Of a DNA stretch of 64,000 nucleotides, positions 63,796-64,000 are shown in pieces. Positions within the stretch are counted from its first letter, which is position 1; every line of letters begins with the position of its first letter. The stretch comes from JAIBJN01 sp035461525 (lineage in GTDB: Bacteria; Actinomycetota; Thermoleophilia; Gaiellales; Gaiellaceae). Under the pieces are notes generated by a model, which worked only from the letters and a program-made list of their open reading frames with translations, searched no databases and was not told the DNA's origin. The DNA lies in assembly GCA_035461525.1 (NCBI GenBank), contig DATHVD010000050.1, positions 5,035 through 69,034 of the forward strand. The letters run 5' to 3'. The translations under genes and the position numbers were made by a program.

Positions 63796-63882
63796 ATGCT
63801 CCACTGGAAGGCTCGAATGCTGAGCGTGCTTGGCGCGGCCGCGGCGATGGCCGCATTCGCAGGCAGCTACAGGTGCTGGTAG
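63796..63882 (+). CDS. Tiny peptide gene (28 residues), candidate secreted or membrane peptide
   Basis: The 29-codon frame starts MLHWKARM, continues with a hydrophobic stretch (LSVLGAAAAMAAFAG) and ends SYRCW. A Shine-Dalgarno-like GAAGGGAG lies 5 nt before the ATG, a strong promoter lies upstream, and a hairpin at 63922-63939 could terminate the transcript. The basic start, hydrophobic core and short aromatic/Cys tail resemble a small exported peptide or a single-helix membrane peptide. The family was not recognised. It sits beside the HD-GYP gene, divergently oriented, in the lower-GC segment. A toxin-like or signal role is speculative. Confidence 0.55.
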   Translation: MLHWKARMLSVLGAAAAMAAFAGSYRCW

Positions 63883-63921
63883 CAAACCTCCCGAAGTCTT
63901 AGCCTTTCCCCATCCGGTCAC

Positions 63922-63939
63922 ATCCCTCCGACGAGGGAT
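63922..63939 (+). terminator. Hairpin downstream of the tiny peptide gene
   Basis: ATCCCTC / GAGGGAT, 7 bp, around a CGAC loop, 40 nt after the peptide stop, followed by ATTGTC. A plausible weak terminator. The last about 60 bases of the window, which contain GTGGAA and GTGGAAAAC, hold no gene that could be recognised. Confidence 0.45.
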
Positions 63940-64000
63940 ATTGTCAACAAGGCTGTGGAAGCCGTGGAAAACATGGCTCTCCGCCGGGTTTTCCTCACTC

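Noticed and set aside
63922..64000. CRISPR or iteron array
   Set aside because: No evenly spaced direct repeats; only short GTGGAA-like words.

Overview
The window is GC-rich (about 70-75% by eye over most of its length). It carries a chromosomal gene set that suggests an actinobacterium, most plausibly of the Thermoleophilia (Gaiellales/Solirubrobacterales-like). This rests on the rplM-rpsI-glmM-glmS order, a PimA-like glycosyltransferase, many GTG starts, 4-base GTGA/ATGA stop-start overlaps, and many apparently leaderless genes whose TANNNT -10 hexamer lies 6-9 nt before the start codon. The placement is inference. No rRNA, tRNA, CRISPR array or insertion sequence was recognised.

Layout. 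1-2.5 kb: ribosomal proteins L13/S9 followed by glmM and glmS (amino-sugar synthesis). 2.6-7.4 kb: two MFS transporters, a uracil-DNA glycosylase, acylphosphatase, a secreted anchored protein, and two related membrane proteins, one frameshifted. 7.4-10.7 kb: guaB-guaA. 10.7-19.2 kb: a fruK-type kinase, a D,D-carboxypeptidase, LysM protein, pyrF, a DEDDh exonuclease/GIY-YIG fusion, a decayed stretch, HU, pyrE and a roadblock-like protein. 19.2-23.5 kb: YihY, a cyclic-nucleotide-binding protein, the chain rph-mgtC-rdgB, and murI. 23.6-30 kb: pabB-pabC (folate), small enzymes, rhodanese, alpha/beta hydrolase and AlkA-type glycosylase. 30-34.2 kb: tyrosine/homogentisate catabolism (hppD, FAH-family hydrolase, hmgA) with a cold-shock gene and a HAD phosphatase interleaved. 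34-43.7 kb: transporters, a FabL-like enoyl reductase, proline dehydrogenase, queuosine-precursor transporter, acetyl-CoA synthetase. 44-54 kb: ferritin, UbiE-type methyltransferase, beta-lactamase-like protein, coiled-coil membrane protein, xseAB, and an orphan DNA methyltransferase. 54-59.3 kb: glycerate kinase, LPG-synthase-like membrane protein, PimA-like glycosyltransferase, aminotransferase, adenosine-deaminase-like enzyme. 59.3-64 kb: a small LuxR protein, a giant MalT/LuxR regulator, an HD-GYP membrane protein and a tiny peptide gene with a near-consensus promoter.

Most notable observations. (1) A dispersed promoter-like element occurs in four full copies (near 6.6, 22.65, 31.95 and 43.0 kb) plus a partial copy in front of rplM. 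It has CGGCACG units in 11-bp phase, a fixed 38-nt distance to a TANGCT hexamer, and in the full copies a downstream GTGGTGG block, followed in three of them by a strong G/C hairpin. (2) A 28-codon peptide gene at 63796-63882 sits beside an HD-GYP protein and a TPR/LuxR regulator. (3) GC falls sharply inside the MalT-like gene near 61.1 kb. (4) Five genes whose conserved N-termini have no ATG/GTG/TTG begin at or within a few nt of the preceding gene's stop codon.
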